Assembly: GCA_023414155.1 (NCBI GenBank)
Contig: JAEZOG010000144.1
Coordinates: forward strand, 1-6,316
DNA length: 6,316 nucleotides
DNA from: Cyanobacteria bacterium OH_CFB_184
Lineage (GTDB): Bacteria; Cyanobacteriota; Vampirovibrionia; Gastranaerophilales; Gastranaerophilaceae
Reading direction: 5' to 3'
The position numbers and the translations under genes were made by a program. How positions within the stretch are numbered: the stretch's first letter is position 1; each line of letters begins with the position of its first letter. The notes beneath the pieces are model-generated. The model worked only from the letters and a program-made list of their open reading frames with translations, was not told where the DNA came from and made no database searches. Below, one piece after another: positions 1 through 5,663 of the stretch.

Positions 1-350
1 GCTTAAACATACTAAGAAAATCAAATTCAACAAAAGTCAAAAAAGGCATAGTTGATAAAATGTTCTCAATGATGATGCCAAAGGGTCCAGAAAAATTAAT
101 TCTTTCAAAGATGAATATGGGCGGACTCGGTTCATTGATGATGAAATGGGTTATGAAAAATAAAAATGTTGATTCCCTATCTCAGCTTATAAAAACAGCT
201 CAGGAAAATGGTGTAAAATTCATCGCGTGCAATATGTCGATGGATGTTATGGGAATCAAAAAAGAAGAACTGATTGATGACGTTGAGATAGCGGGGGTTG
301 CAAAATACATCTCTGAGACCAACGAATCAAATTCGAATCTCTTCATATAG
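1..350 (+). CDS. DsrE/DsrF/DrsH-like family protein, 5'-truncated by window edge
   Basis: This is the C-terminal 115 residues of a protein whose start lies outside the window. The frame is open from base 3 (bases 1-2 finish a codon), so the Met at base 60 is internal and not the start. The visible part matches my memory of the DsrE/DsrF/DrsH-like family, annotated as peroxiredoxin-family or sulfur-relay proteins. It has a Met-rich stretch (FSMMMPKGP), then SKMNMGG, a long helix, the diagnostic CNMSMDVMG segment with a single Cys encoded at 228-230, and a C-terminal NLFI. In the family this Cys is the likely persulfide or redox site. Family members are small cytosolic proteins often found near rhodanese or CoA-disulfide reductase genes, but the upstream context is not visible here. 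No clear terminator follows; the next gene starts 48 bases downstream. The family call is firm, while the exact substrate is unknown. Confidence 0.85.
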   Translation, partial: LNILRKSNSTKVKKGIVDKMFSMMMPKGPEKLILSKMNMGGLGSLMMKWVMKNKNVDSLSQLIKTAQENGVKFIACNMSMDVMGIKKEELIDDVEIAGVAKYISETNESNSNLFI

Positions 351-374
351 CAAAAAATAGATTTAGGATTTTTA

Positions 375-380
375 TATAAT
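375..380 (+). promoter_or_regulatory. Possible -10 element for the kinase-like gene
   Basis: A perfect TATAAT lies 18 bases before the ATG at 399 in the 48-base gap after the DsrE-like gene. It predicts a start site near 387 and a 12-base leader. No convincing -35 hexamer stands at the right distance, and in DNA this AT-rich a TATAAT can arise by chance. Read-through from the upstream gene is an alternative. Confidence 0.3.
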
Positions 381-398
381 CATTCCCTAAAAGAAAAA

Positions 399-1673
399 AT
401 GGTCATGATTACAAATTTAAATCCTATTTTATTTTCAAAGCCTGTTTGCAAAAAAGAAAATAAAAGTGTTAATTCAAGTTCGCAAATTTCACTTTCAGCA
501 AAGCCTGATGTATTTATTAAAAATCAGTCTTTCACAGGGTTAAATAAAGACTTGGGCAAAAAACTCTATGATGATGCAAAGTCTATTCAAGAAGTTTCAT
601 TTGCGAATCCTCACTCAAGAGGAGTAGCAGGAAGCTTGCCCCCTGAGTGGATAAACAAAATCCCAAAAGAGCAACGAAAAGAAAAAATTCTGCAGTTTTA
701 CACCAGATTAAACAGCATACCAAATATAATAAGGGAAAATGAATACTCTCCAAGGGGACTTAAAAAAGCATCAAAAAAATTGACAGCAGCATTTAAAGAA
801 GCAGGAATAATTTCTAAAAAAGAATCTGTTTCTCTTAAAATGCTCGGAAGAGGTTCTGCAGGATACGGATATTTAATTGAAGGACTTCCTTTTGAAAACA
901 AATGCGTAATGAAGGTTTACCATTCTTTTGATCCTGATAATCGTCAAACAGGAGCAAAAATAGAAATAAATAGAGCTATGTACTGGCAAAAAAATGCAGG
1001 CGAAAATAGCCAAAGAGTTAAATACTATTTTGGCGATTTGAACGCAGGCTATATGGTTACAAAATTTATAGACGAAAATGCAAAACGACCAACAAGAAAC
1101 GTTAACCCTTTGCTTTTAGGAATAATACCAAGAGATGACGGAGATAACGTAATTGCAGGGCATTATATAGATTATGGATATCTCGACAAGTATGGGATAA
1201 CGGTTGATAAAGACAACGTAATTGAATTATTGGGAATATTACCCGAGAGCAAAGACGCAAGATATGCCTACAAAAAAATATATAACTCTCAAGACAAAGA
1301 AAAAACTTGGGAAGAACTTTTGCAAGACAATAAACACAAAAACAACCCCGGCATAAGAGCAGGAATGATTTTAGCTCTTGATTTTATGGAAAATCAGCCT
1401 GAAAAATATATGCAAATGTATAATTCTAATACTTCATCAAAAAATACTAAAGATTACTACATTATAAAAAAAGCCCTTGCACAAAAAGTCGATTTAGCAC
1501 CAAAAGAAGAAATCGAAGAATGCTGCAAACAACTCATTATGTGCGGACAAGAGATTGTAAGTATTTTAAACAACAAATCAAATTATATAAAAGATAAAGA
1601 AACACGAAAAAAAATTGAAAATCTTTTAAGTGATTATTATAGAATATTTGCGCCAAGCCCATATTATCACTAA
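399..1673 (+). CDS. Protein-kinase-like protein of unknown function (degenerate catalytic centre)
   Basis: The product has 424 residues with no signal peptide or membrane segment, so it is probably cytosolic or exported by an unknown route. Residues 1-60 are polar and low in complexity, with a QSFTG motif at 43-47. Residues 145-230 resemble a protein-kinase N-lobe. There is a glycine-rich loop, LGRGSAGYGYL, at 149-159, a VAIK-like Lys172 in VMKVYH, a candidate alpha-C Glu189 and a hinge-like segment, YMVTKFIDE, at 218-226. IDYGYL (257-262) could stand for the DFG segment. No HRD motif is visible; RDDGDN at 245-250 is the nearest resemblance. Only about 39 residues separate the hinge from DYG, fewer than in ordinary kinases. 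The remaining C-terminal part is charged and probably helical. It could be an atypical kinase, a pseudokinase or an effector-like protein. The start is uncertain because no strong ribosome-binding site precedes 399, and Met3 at 405 is an alternative. Confidence 0.75.
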   Translation: MVMITNLNPILFSKPVCKKENKSVNSSSQISLSAKPDVFIKNQSFTGLNKDLGKKLYDDAKSIQEVSFANPHSRGVAGSLPPEWINKIPKEQRKEKILQFYTRLNSIPNIIRENEYSPRGLKKASKKLTAAFKEAGIISKKESVSLKMLGRGSAGYGYLIEGLPFENKCVMKVYHSFDPDNRQTGAKIEINRAMYWQKNAGENSQRVKYYFGDLNAGYMVTKFIDENAKRPTRNVNPLLLGIIPRDDGDNVIAGHYIDYGYLDKYGITVDKDNVIELLGILPESKDARYAYKKIYNSQDKEKTWEELLQDNKHKNNPGIRAGMILALDFMENQPEKYMQMYNSNTSSKNTKDYYIIKKALAQKVDLAPKEEIEECCKQLIMCGQEIVSILNNKSNYIKDKETRKKIENLLSDYYRIFAPSPYYH

Positions 1674-1738
1674 TTATCGATTGTTTTAAAATGTTATCTG
1701 TTTTTTAAAATAGCCAACAAAATAAATCTTTTAGTGAT

Positions 1739-1767
1739 TTGTATTTTTTTCTCATAGTTGGTATATT
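1739..1767 (+). promoter_or_regulatory. Possible promoter of the GshB-like gene
   Basis: TTGTAT (1739-1744) and TATATT (1762-1767) are separated by 17 bases, the optimal spacing. They predict a start site near 1774 and a leader of about 14 bases before the ATG at 1788. The leader contains the purine-rich AAAAGAGA that would serve as ribosome-binding site. The match is moderate and the background is very AT-rich. The rest of the 1674-1787 gap shows no GC-rich hairpin, so no terminator is evident for the kinase-like gene. Confidence 0.35.
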
Positions 1768-1787
1768 TGAAGAAAAGAGAACATCAT

Positions 1788-2786
1788 ATGCCACAAAATA
1801 TTTTATTTATAATAGATGAAATCGAACTTAAATATTTTGAATTTAACGATCTTGTAACCGATTTTTGGTTTATAAAAGAATTTTTATCAAGAGATTACAC
1901 CGTTTCAGTTACGACTAAAAACAGGATTTTCGTTGAAAATACAAATGGTTCGGCTTTAGTTTTTGAATCTTTCTTAAAAAATGACGATATTTTTTATAAA
2001 AATGAAGAAAAAAAATGTCTTATTAACGACTTTGATGTTGTTTTCTTCAGACCAGATCCTCCTGTAGATATTGATTATATCAATGCCTGCTATGTTTTCG
2101 ACTTTGTAGACAGAAAAAAAACAATTCTTTTAAACGACCCTAACAGTGTTCTGCAATTCAACGAGAAAACTCACATAAATTACTTCCCTGACTATATTCC
2201 TAAAAGCATAGTCACAAGTTCAAAAAAAATAATAAAAGACTTTGTAGAAGAACATAAAGAAGCAATCATAAAGCCTCTTAACAGGTGTTTTGGAAACGGA
2301 GTATTTTATTTAAATAAAGACGACAAAAATTTAAACTCAATAATATCGGCATCGACAAATAATGAAAAAACATCTGTTATGGTGCAAAAATATCTCGATA
2401 AAGCAAAATTTGGAGACAAAAGAGTGTTGATTATCGCAGATAATATCTATTCTGAATGTATTATCAAACTCCCTGGAGAAAACGATTTCAAATTCAATAC
2501 CCACAATGATAAGTTCTTCGCTCCTGCAGAACTCTCACAGACTGAATACAGAATAGCCTCAGATATAGCTCGAACATTAAATAAAAAAGGGATATCGTTG
2601 ATAGGGCTTGATATGATTGACGAAAAAGTCATAGAAATAAATGTAACCAGCCCTTGCTATTTCATCAGAGAAATAAACAAACAATATAACATCCGCTTTG
2701 AGGAAAAATTGATGAATGATCTTCTATCGTTGATAAACAACAGAAAAGAAGATGAAAATCCTCAAATATCCTTATCCAAAAAATAA
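1788..2786 (+). CDS. gshB: GshB-type ATP-grasp ligase (glutathione synthetase family), divergent
   Basis: A 332-residue cytosolic protein, close to the 316 of E. coli GshB, which joins glycine to gamma-glutamylcysteine using ATP. The family order is intact. The N-terminal domain begins NILFIIDEIE. VVFFRPDPPVDIDYINA (84-100) corresponds to the MRKDPP region, and LLNDPNSVLQFNEK (114-127) follows. ATP-grasp segments are AIIKPL (159-164), VQKYLDKAKFGDKRVL (199-214) and GLDMID...VIEINVTSP (273-289), which supplies the Mg ligands Asp275, Glu283 and Asn285. Oddities: the glycine-rich loop reads RCFGNGV instead of GMGGAS, and the flexible loop that in E. coli contains GGRGE is replaced near 233-246 by a sequence without those glycines. 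The true product might therefore be a different peptide or thiol. I chose ATG 1788 over TTG 1758 because the family N-terminus begins there and a purine-rich site precedes it. No gshA is visible in the window. Confidence 0.85.
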   Translation: MPQNILFIIDEIELKYFEFNDLVTDFWFIKEFLSRDYTVSVTTKNRIFVENTNGSALVFESFLKNDDIFYKNEEKKCLINDFDVVFFRPDPPVDIDYINACYVFDFVDRKKTILLNDPNSVLQFNEKTHINYFPDYIPKSIVTSSKKIIKDFVEEHKEAIIKPLNRCFGNGVFYLNKDDKNLNSIISASTNNEKTSVMVQKYLDKAKFGDKRVLIIADNIYSECIIKLPGENDFKFNTHNDKFFAPAELSQTEYRIASDIARTLNKKGISLIGLDMIDEKVIEINVTSPCYFIREINKQYNIRFEEKLMNDLLSLINNRKEDENPQISLSKK

Positions 2787-2810
2787 AACAGAATGATTAA
2801 TAATAATTAA

Positions 2811-2827
2811 CATATTAAGAAAATATG
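2811..2827. repeat. Perfect inverted repeat upstream of the leader promoter
   Basis: CATATT (2811-2816) and AATATG (2822-2827) are perfect reverse complements around a 5-base centre (AAGAA). The repeat ends 4 bases before a consensus TTGACA. A second AT-only palindrome, TTAAT-AATA-ATTAA, lies directly before it (2797-2810). The position suits an operator for an activator or repressor of the leader transcript. A and T content makes chance palindromes common, so a binding function is inference. Confidence 0.35.
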
Positions 2828-2831
2828 GCAA

Positions 2832-2866
2832 TTGACAACTTGTTTGGTTTTATAATTAAATATAAT
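2832..2866 (+). promoter_or_regulatory. Promoter region of the attenuator transcript
   Basis: This holds a perfect consensus -35 hexamer TTGACA (2832-2837) and two perfect TATAAT sequences (2851-2856 and 2861-2866). The spacers are 13 and 23 bases, both outside the usual range; TAAATA at 2857-2862 would give 19. The exact -10 therefore cannot be assigned, but a start site near 2863-2873 would put the leader ORF almost at the 5' end of the RNA, as is usual for attenuators. Confidence 0.5.
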
Positions 2867-2881
2867 AGTAAAAGGAAAAAA

Positions 2882-2965
2882 ATGAATATTCCGCAACAAA
2901 ATAAAAATTTAAACCAAAATTGGTGGTGCTTGCAGCTTAGTGCAGGCGTATTTTGTTGGCGTTAA
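2882..2965 (+). CDS. 27-residue Trp-codon leader peptide
   Basis: A short ORF begins at an ATG preceded by AAAGGA (2871-2876), 5 bases away, a strong ribosome-binding site. It encodes 27 residues and stops at TAA 2963-2965. The first half is rich in Asn and Gln. It then has adjacent Trp codons at 2921-2926 (residues 14-15), followed by Cys16, and near the end FCWR with Trp26. Three Trp in 27 residues contrasts with one Trp in the 431-residue downstream protein. The tandem Trp codons sit one base before the first arm of the attenuator hairpins, exactly where a ribosome stalled for lack of charged tRNA-Trp would cover that arm. Its sequence is not that of any leader I can name, and its role is inferred from architecture. 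The peptide itself probably has no function beyond being translated. Confidence 0.75.
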   Translation: MNIPQQNKNLNQNWWCLQLSAGVFCWR

Positions 2966-3019
2966 TAATTTGCTTTCAATATAAAAATAGCCTGTACGCA
3001 TTTGAGTCAGGCTTTTTTT
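2928..3019 (+). promoter_or_regulatory. trp-type transcription attenuator with alternative hairpins
   Basis: Four pairing segments are readable. Segment 1, GCTTGCA (2928-2934), pairs with segment 2, TGCAGGC (2941-2947), over 7 bp with one G-U. Segment 2 can instead pair, as GTGCAGGC (2940-2947), with segment 3, GCCTGTAC (2990-2997), over 8 bp with one G-U: the antiterminator. Segment 3 can otherwise pair with segment 4 (3006-3013) to form the terminator. A ribosome stalled at the Trp pair (2921-2926) would mask segment 1, free segment 2, and so favour antitermination and expression of the gene at 3054. With ample charged tRNA-Trp, 1:2 and 3:4 form and transcription ends. All pairings were read directly; the regulatory logic follows the known E. 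coli trp mechanism. Confidence 0.75.
2989..3019 (+). terminator. Intrinsic terminator of the attenuator
   Basis: AGCCTG (2989-2994) pairs with CAGGCT (3008-3013). Past a one-base bulge (T2995), AC (2996-2997) adds two pairs with GT (3006-3007), leaving an 8-base loop. The stem runs straight into a T-tract (3013-3019). It lies between the leader ORF and the membrane-protein start codon, 34 bases before ATG 3054, so it must be bypassed for that gene to be expressed from the upstream promoter. Confidence 0.8.
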
Positions 3020-3053
3020 CAGCATATTTTAACGTAAAGGATTATAAAAAACC

Positions 3054-4349
3054 ATGAATACCAAGCAAATATCATTCACCTCAAACCCTTCAAATCTAAT
3101 AAAAACACTTCCGAAAAAATTAAAACCTATTGCAAGCTTCATATCTATGCAAGAAGGTGGTGCCGGGCTGTCGCATTCAAGATTTGTACAAGATACTGCT
3201 GTAAACTGGGTTCCAAAAGCTGTTTTTGCAAGAAGTTTACCTGACTTTGCAGAAACTTCTTTGTTAGAATTCAGTGAAAGTATGATTGTGTATTATTTGC
3301 CAACTTTATTGGGCGAGAAAGTATTTAGAAAAGCTTTTTCTAAAAATCTTGATCAACCTTTAAAAAAACTGGTATCTAAACCAGCTCAAAAACTTATCAA
3401 AAACAAATCAGCAAATCCTGAAGACATAAAAAAACTTGTACCTGTAAAAGCGGCAATAGCTCTAGGCGCTATGGCGATACCATTTGCTGAATATTCTCTT
3501 AGCTACATTAAAAATCTTTTTACTCTAAAAATGTTTAAACAAGCAGATTTCAATAATATTGCAAACTTAAATAAAGACAAAAACAAAACAGAAGATCAGG
3601 CAAAACAAGAAAAAGTAAGATCTAGCGCAAAGAAACATATAAAATACGCAGGATTAGCATTTGCAGGCTGTCTTGGACTAGCGACTCTTCTGGCTACAAA
3701 AGGCAAGAATTCAAAATCGCTTCAAAAAATAAGCGAAGCTATACTTACCCCGGGAAATAAAATTTTCCCTAAAAATGCAAAAAAAGCTGAAACTTTCAAT
3801 AAATATTTCAGTTTGGACTTTGCTGATAATAACGGTAAATTAGGTTTATCAAGAGGTCAACTGACAGCATGCGTACTTGGCGGATTTTTAGGATACACAG
3901 GAGCTGCTAAAGATAGAGGAAAACAAAATTTATTAGAAGTATTATTCAGATTCCCACTAGTCGGTTTCTATGTAATTACAGGAAGCGAACTGTTTGAAAA
4001 AGGGTTCAAAACTATACTTAAAAAAGCTGATAAGTGCAAAGATGTAATCGGAAAAAATCTGGAAACACCTACTCTGAAAGATTTACCAGAGATTGCAGAG
4101 AAACTTGCAAAAACCAACGGCACAAGAGTAGAAGACGAATTTAAAAAGGTATTTAAACAAAAAGCACTCATATCAACTGTTCCATTTGCTTTCAGCATAG
4201 GTTTTATGGGTTTATTTGTCGCAGGGGTATCAAGATTCTTTACTCAATACAGATATAACCAAGAACAAAAAAAACAAATAGCCTCATCAGCTGTAAGTTT
4301 CGGCAAAACTAGTATAGAAGAATTTAAAGCAAAGATTAATAAAAAATAG
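3054..4349 (+). CDS. Multi-pass membrane protein of unknown function
   Basis: I do not recognise the family; it looks specific to this lineage. The product has 431 residues and is basic overall. It has an ISFTSNP motif at 6-12 and no classical signal peptide. Hydrophobic segments that could span the membrane lie near 130-151, 197-215, 270-285, 293-312 and 371-396. They are separated by Lys-rich linkers, notably a charged one at 171-196. A VSFGK motif near the C-terminus (414-418) echoes the N-terminal one. No transporter signature or catalytic motif is visible. It contains one Trp, so it is not itself Trp-rich. A TAAAGGA ribosome-binding site (3035-3041) stands 12 bases before the start. Expression should depend on read-through of the Trp-codon attenuator. 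A solute transporter or a membrane-remodelling protein are possibilities only. Confidence 0.75.
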   Translation: MNTKQISFTSNPSNLIKTLPKKLKPIASFISMQEGGAGLSHSRFVQDTAVNWVPKAVFARSLPDFAETSLLEFSESMIVYYLPTLLGEKVFRKAFSKNLDQPLKKLVSKPAQKLIKNKSANPEDIKKLVPVKAAIALGAMAIPFAEYSLSYIKNLFTLKMFKQADFNNIANLNKDKNKTEDQAKQEKVRSSAKKHIKYAGLAFAGCLGLATLLATKGKNSKSLQKISEAILTPGNKIFPKNAKKAETFNKYFSLDFADNNGKLGLSRGQLTACVLGGFLGYTGAAKDRGKQNLLEVLFRFPLVGFYVITGSELFEKGFKTILKKADKCKDVIGKNLETPTLKDLPEIAEKLAKTNGTRVEDEFKKVFKQKALISTVPFAFSIGFMGLFVAGVSRFFTQYRYNQEQKKQIASSAVSFGKTSIEEFKAKINKK

Positions 4350-4362
4350 ATTGTAGAACAAT
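4350..4362. repeat. Short palindrome upstream of the DJ-1 gene
   Basis: ATTGT-AGA-ACAAT is a perfect 5-bp inverted repeat with a 3-base centre, starting directly after the stop codon of the membrane-protein gene. Its centre (4356) lies about 40 bases upstream of the start site predicted from the extended -10 at 4381-4389, near the position used by activators that lack a good -35 element. The stem is too short and AT-rich for a terminator. A regulator site is possible but unproven. Confidence 0.3.
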
Positions 4363-4380
4363 ATGATTTATCTTTGAACA

Positions 4381-4389
4381 TGCTATAAT
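4381..4389 (+). promoter_or_regulatory. Extended -10 promoter of the DJ-1 gene
   Basis: TGCTATAAT is a perfect extended -10 element (TG, one base, TATAAT). It predicts a start site near 4396 and a leader of about 23 bases holding a strong AAGGGG ribosome-binding site (4408-4413), 5 bases from the ATG. No -35 consensus stands 16-18 bases upstream, as is common with extended -10 promoters. This suggests the gene has its own transcript rather than depending on the membrane-protein gene. Confidence 0.6.
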
Positions 4390-4418
4390 TCCCTTGATAA
4401 AAATATAAAGGGGAAGTT

Positions 4419-5006
4419 ATGTCAGCAAAGTTAGTATTAATGATTATCGGCGATTTTGTAGAAGATTACGAAACAATGGTTCCATACCAGATATTAACTA
4501 TGTTTGGACATGCAGTATCAGTAGTGAGCCCAGGAAAAAAAGCCGGTGAGTCGGTCAAAACAGCAATACACGATTTTGAAGGCGATCAAACATACAGTGA
4601 AAAATTAGGTCATAACTTCACTCTGAATGCGACTTTTAGCGATATAAACCCTGAAGAATATGATGCATTAGTAATCCCTGGAGGAAGAGCGCCTGAGTTT
4701 TTAAGACTGAATGAAAAAGTCATAAAAATGGTCAAGCACTTTGCTAAAGCAAAAAAACCAATTGCAGCAATCTGTCATGGCCCTCAGATTTTAGCAACAG
4801 CAGACATATTACAACATAAGAAATGCACCGCATATCCTACTTTAAGGCCTGATATAGAACTAGCTGGCGGGCATTGGGTAAAAGAAAATTCTGACTACTC
4901 AAATGCTGTAACTTGCGAAAACGTAGTTACTGCACCTGCTTGGACAGCTCACCCAGAGTGGATGAAGCACTTTTTAAAACTTTTAGGTTCAAAATTTGAA
5001 GCCTAA
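4419..5006 (+). CDS. DJ-1/PfpI family protein, DJ-1D-like (probable carbonyl detoxification)
   Basis: A 195-residue single-domain cytosolic protein, of usual length for the superfamily. Conserved parts are the first strand LVLMIIGDFVEDYE, where Glu18 (YETMVP) falls at the same number as the catalytic Glu18 of human DJ-1. ALVIPGGRAPE (83-93) follows, then the nucleophile elbow AAICHGPQIL with Cys119 and His120. The IHDFEGDQTYSEK segment (50-62) and the KCTAYP stretch (135-140) closely resemble the plant DJ-1D subfamily, known as glutathione-independent glyoxalase III type enzymes that convert methylglyoxal or glyoxal to the hydroxy acid. Bacterial relatives are often annotated as intracellular protease PfpI. 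The substrate is inferred from the family. It is convergent with the Crp/Fnr gene, leaving 1 base between the stop codons. The start is fixed by a strong ribosome-binding site. Confidence 0.9.
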   Translation: MSAKLVLMIIGDFVEDYETMVPYQILTMFGHAVSVVSPGKKAGESVKTAIHDFEGDQTYSEKLGHNFTLNATFSDINPEEYDALVIPGGRAPEFLRLNEKVIKMVKHFAKAKKPIAAICHGPQILATADILQHKKCTAYPTLRPDIELAGGHWVKENSDYSNAVTCENVVTAPAWTAHPEWMKHFLKLLGSKFEA

Positions 5007-5007
5007 T

Positions 5008-5652
5008 TTAATCTGTTAAAATCTCAAAATAATTCTTATCAAACTTAATAAGCTTGTCATCTCTCATTTTGCAAAGCTCTCTTGACATTGCGCTTCTATC
5101 TACGCAGAGAAAATCAGCAAGCTCATTTCTATTAAATTGTATGTAAAACTTATTAGTACCAGAGTCTTTCATCACAGTTCTAAGGTATGTTAAAAGTTTT
5201 TCTCTTGTTGTCTTTTTGCCTAAAAGATCAATCTGAGAATTTAAAAGAATATTTTTCTTCGCTACAACCTTGAGCATATTTTGCACAAGCTGCTTGTGAA
5301 ACCTGCAAGCATTTGAACACGTTGAAATAACCTTATCAAAAGGAATAAACAGAATCTCCGCATTAGAAGTAGCCATTACGCACACAGGGCTCTTCTCGAT
5401 TCCTGCGCAAACTATTGCTTCTCCAAAAATATCATTCTCTCTTAGCTTTGAGATGATTATCTTATTACCGTTGACATCCTCTCTTATCACTTCAATATTA
5501 CCTGACAGGACTATACCAATAGATGTCATTTTAGTTTGAAATGGAATAATAACTGAATTCTTTTTATATGATTTTGTATTTATTCCAAGACATTTCAATA
5601 AAGACAACATATCTTCTTCATTAATGCCCGAAAATAACTCAATATTTAACAT
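5008..5652 (-). CDS. Crp/Fnr-family transcriptional regulator (HcpR-like by context)
   Basis: A 214-residue cytosolic DNA-binding protein. An N-terminal cyclic-nucleotide-binding-like beta-barrel (about 5-115) contains SGNIEVI (50-56) and NDIFGEAI (73-80). A long dimerisation helix (about 115-140) follows, then a winged helix-turn-helix at 146-212 with NELADFLCVDRSAMSREL, its recognition helix around 185-195. Arg186, Ser190 and Arg191 align with base-contacting positions of Crp and Fnr, while the Fnr Glu209 position is Ser187. The N-terminal CxxC of Fnr is absent, so an Fnr-type iron-sulfur sensor is unlikely; the Cys at 112 and 116 and His119 are noteworthy. I moved the start from TTG 5676 to ATG 5652 because AGGAG (5658-5662, minus strand) stands 5 bases before it and the TTG lies inside the operator palindrome. 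Divergent transcription from hcp suggests it senses nitrosative stress and controls hcp, as HcpR-type regulators do in other anaerobes. Confidence 0.88.
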   Translation of the reverse strand: MLNIELFSGINEEDMLSLLKCLGINTKSYKKNSVIIPFQTKMTSIGIVLSGNIEVIREDVNGNKIIISKLRENDIFGEAIVCAGIEKSPVCVMATSNAEILFIPFDKVISTCSNACRFHKQLVQNMLKVVAKKNILLNSQIDLLGKKTTREKLLTYLRTVMKDSGTNKFYIQFNRNELADFLCVDRSAMSRELCKMRDDKLIKFDKNYFEILTD

Positions 5653-5663
5653 ATTCACTCCTA

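Noticed and set aside
316..345. Repeated CGAATC near the end of the DsrE-like gene
   Set aside because: It is a single short repeat inside the coding frame without a T-tract; likely coincidence.
1681..1711. TTGTTT and TAAAAT as promoter of the GshB-like gene
   Set aside because: The 19-base spacer is poor, and the 1739-1767 pair has the optimal 17-base spacing closer to the gene; in such AT-rich DNA many partial matches occur.
1758..1787. TTG start extending the GshB-like protein by 10 residues
   Set aside because: The extra residues match nothing in the family, the TTG overlaps the likely promoter, and the ATG at 1788 has a purine-rich site and begins at the family N-terminus.
2882..3019. 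T-box or metabolite riboswitch upstream of the membrane protein
   Set aside because: The leader is too short and lacks the T-box AGGGTGGNACC core or any conserved riboswitch core I recognise; a translated Trp-codon leader explains the structure better.
3968..4198. Minus-strand 76-codon ORF within the membrane-protein gene
   Set aside because: It has no ribosome-binding site or recognisable family, and the plus frame is continuous; the same reasoning removes the minus ORFs at 698-901 and 2447-2632.
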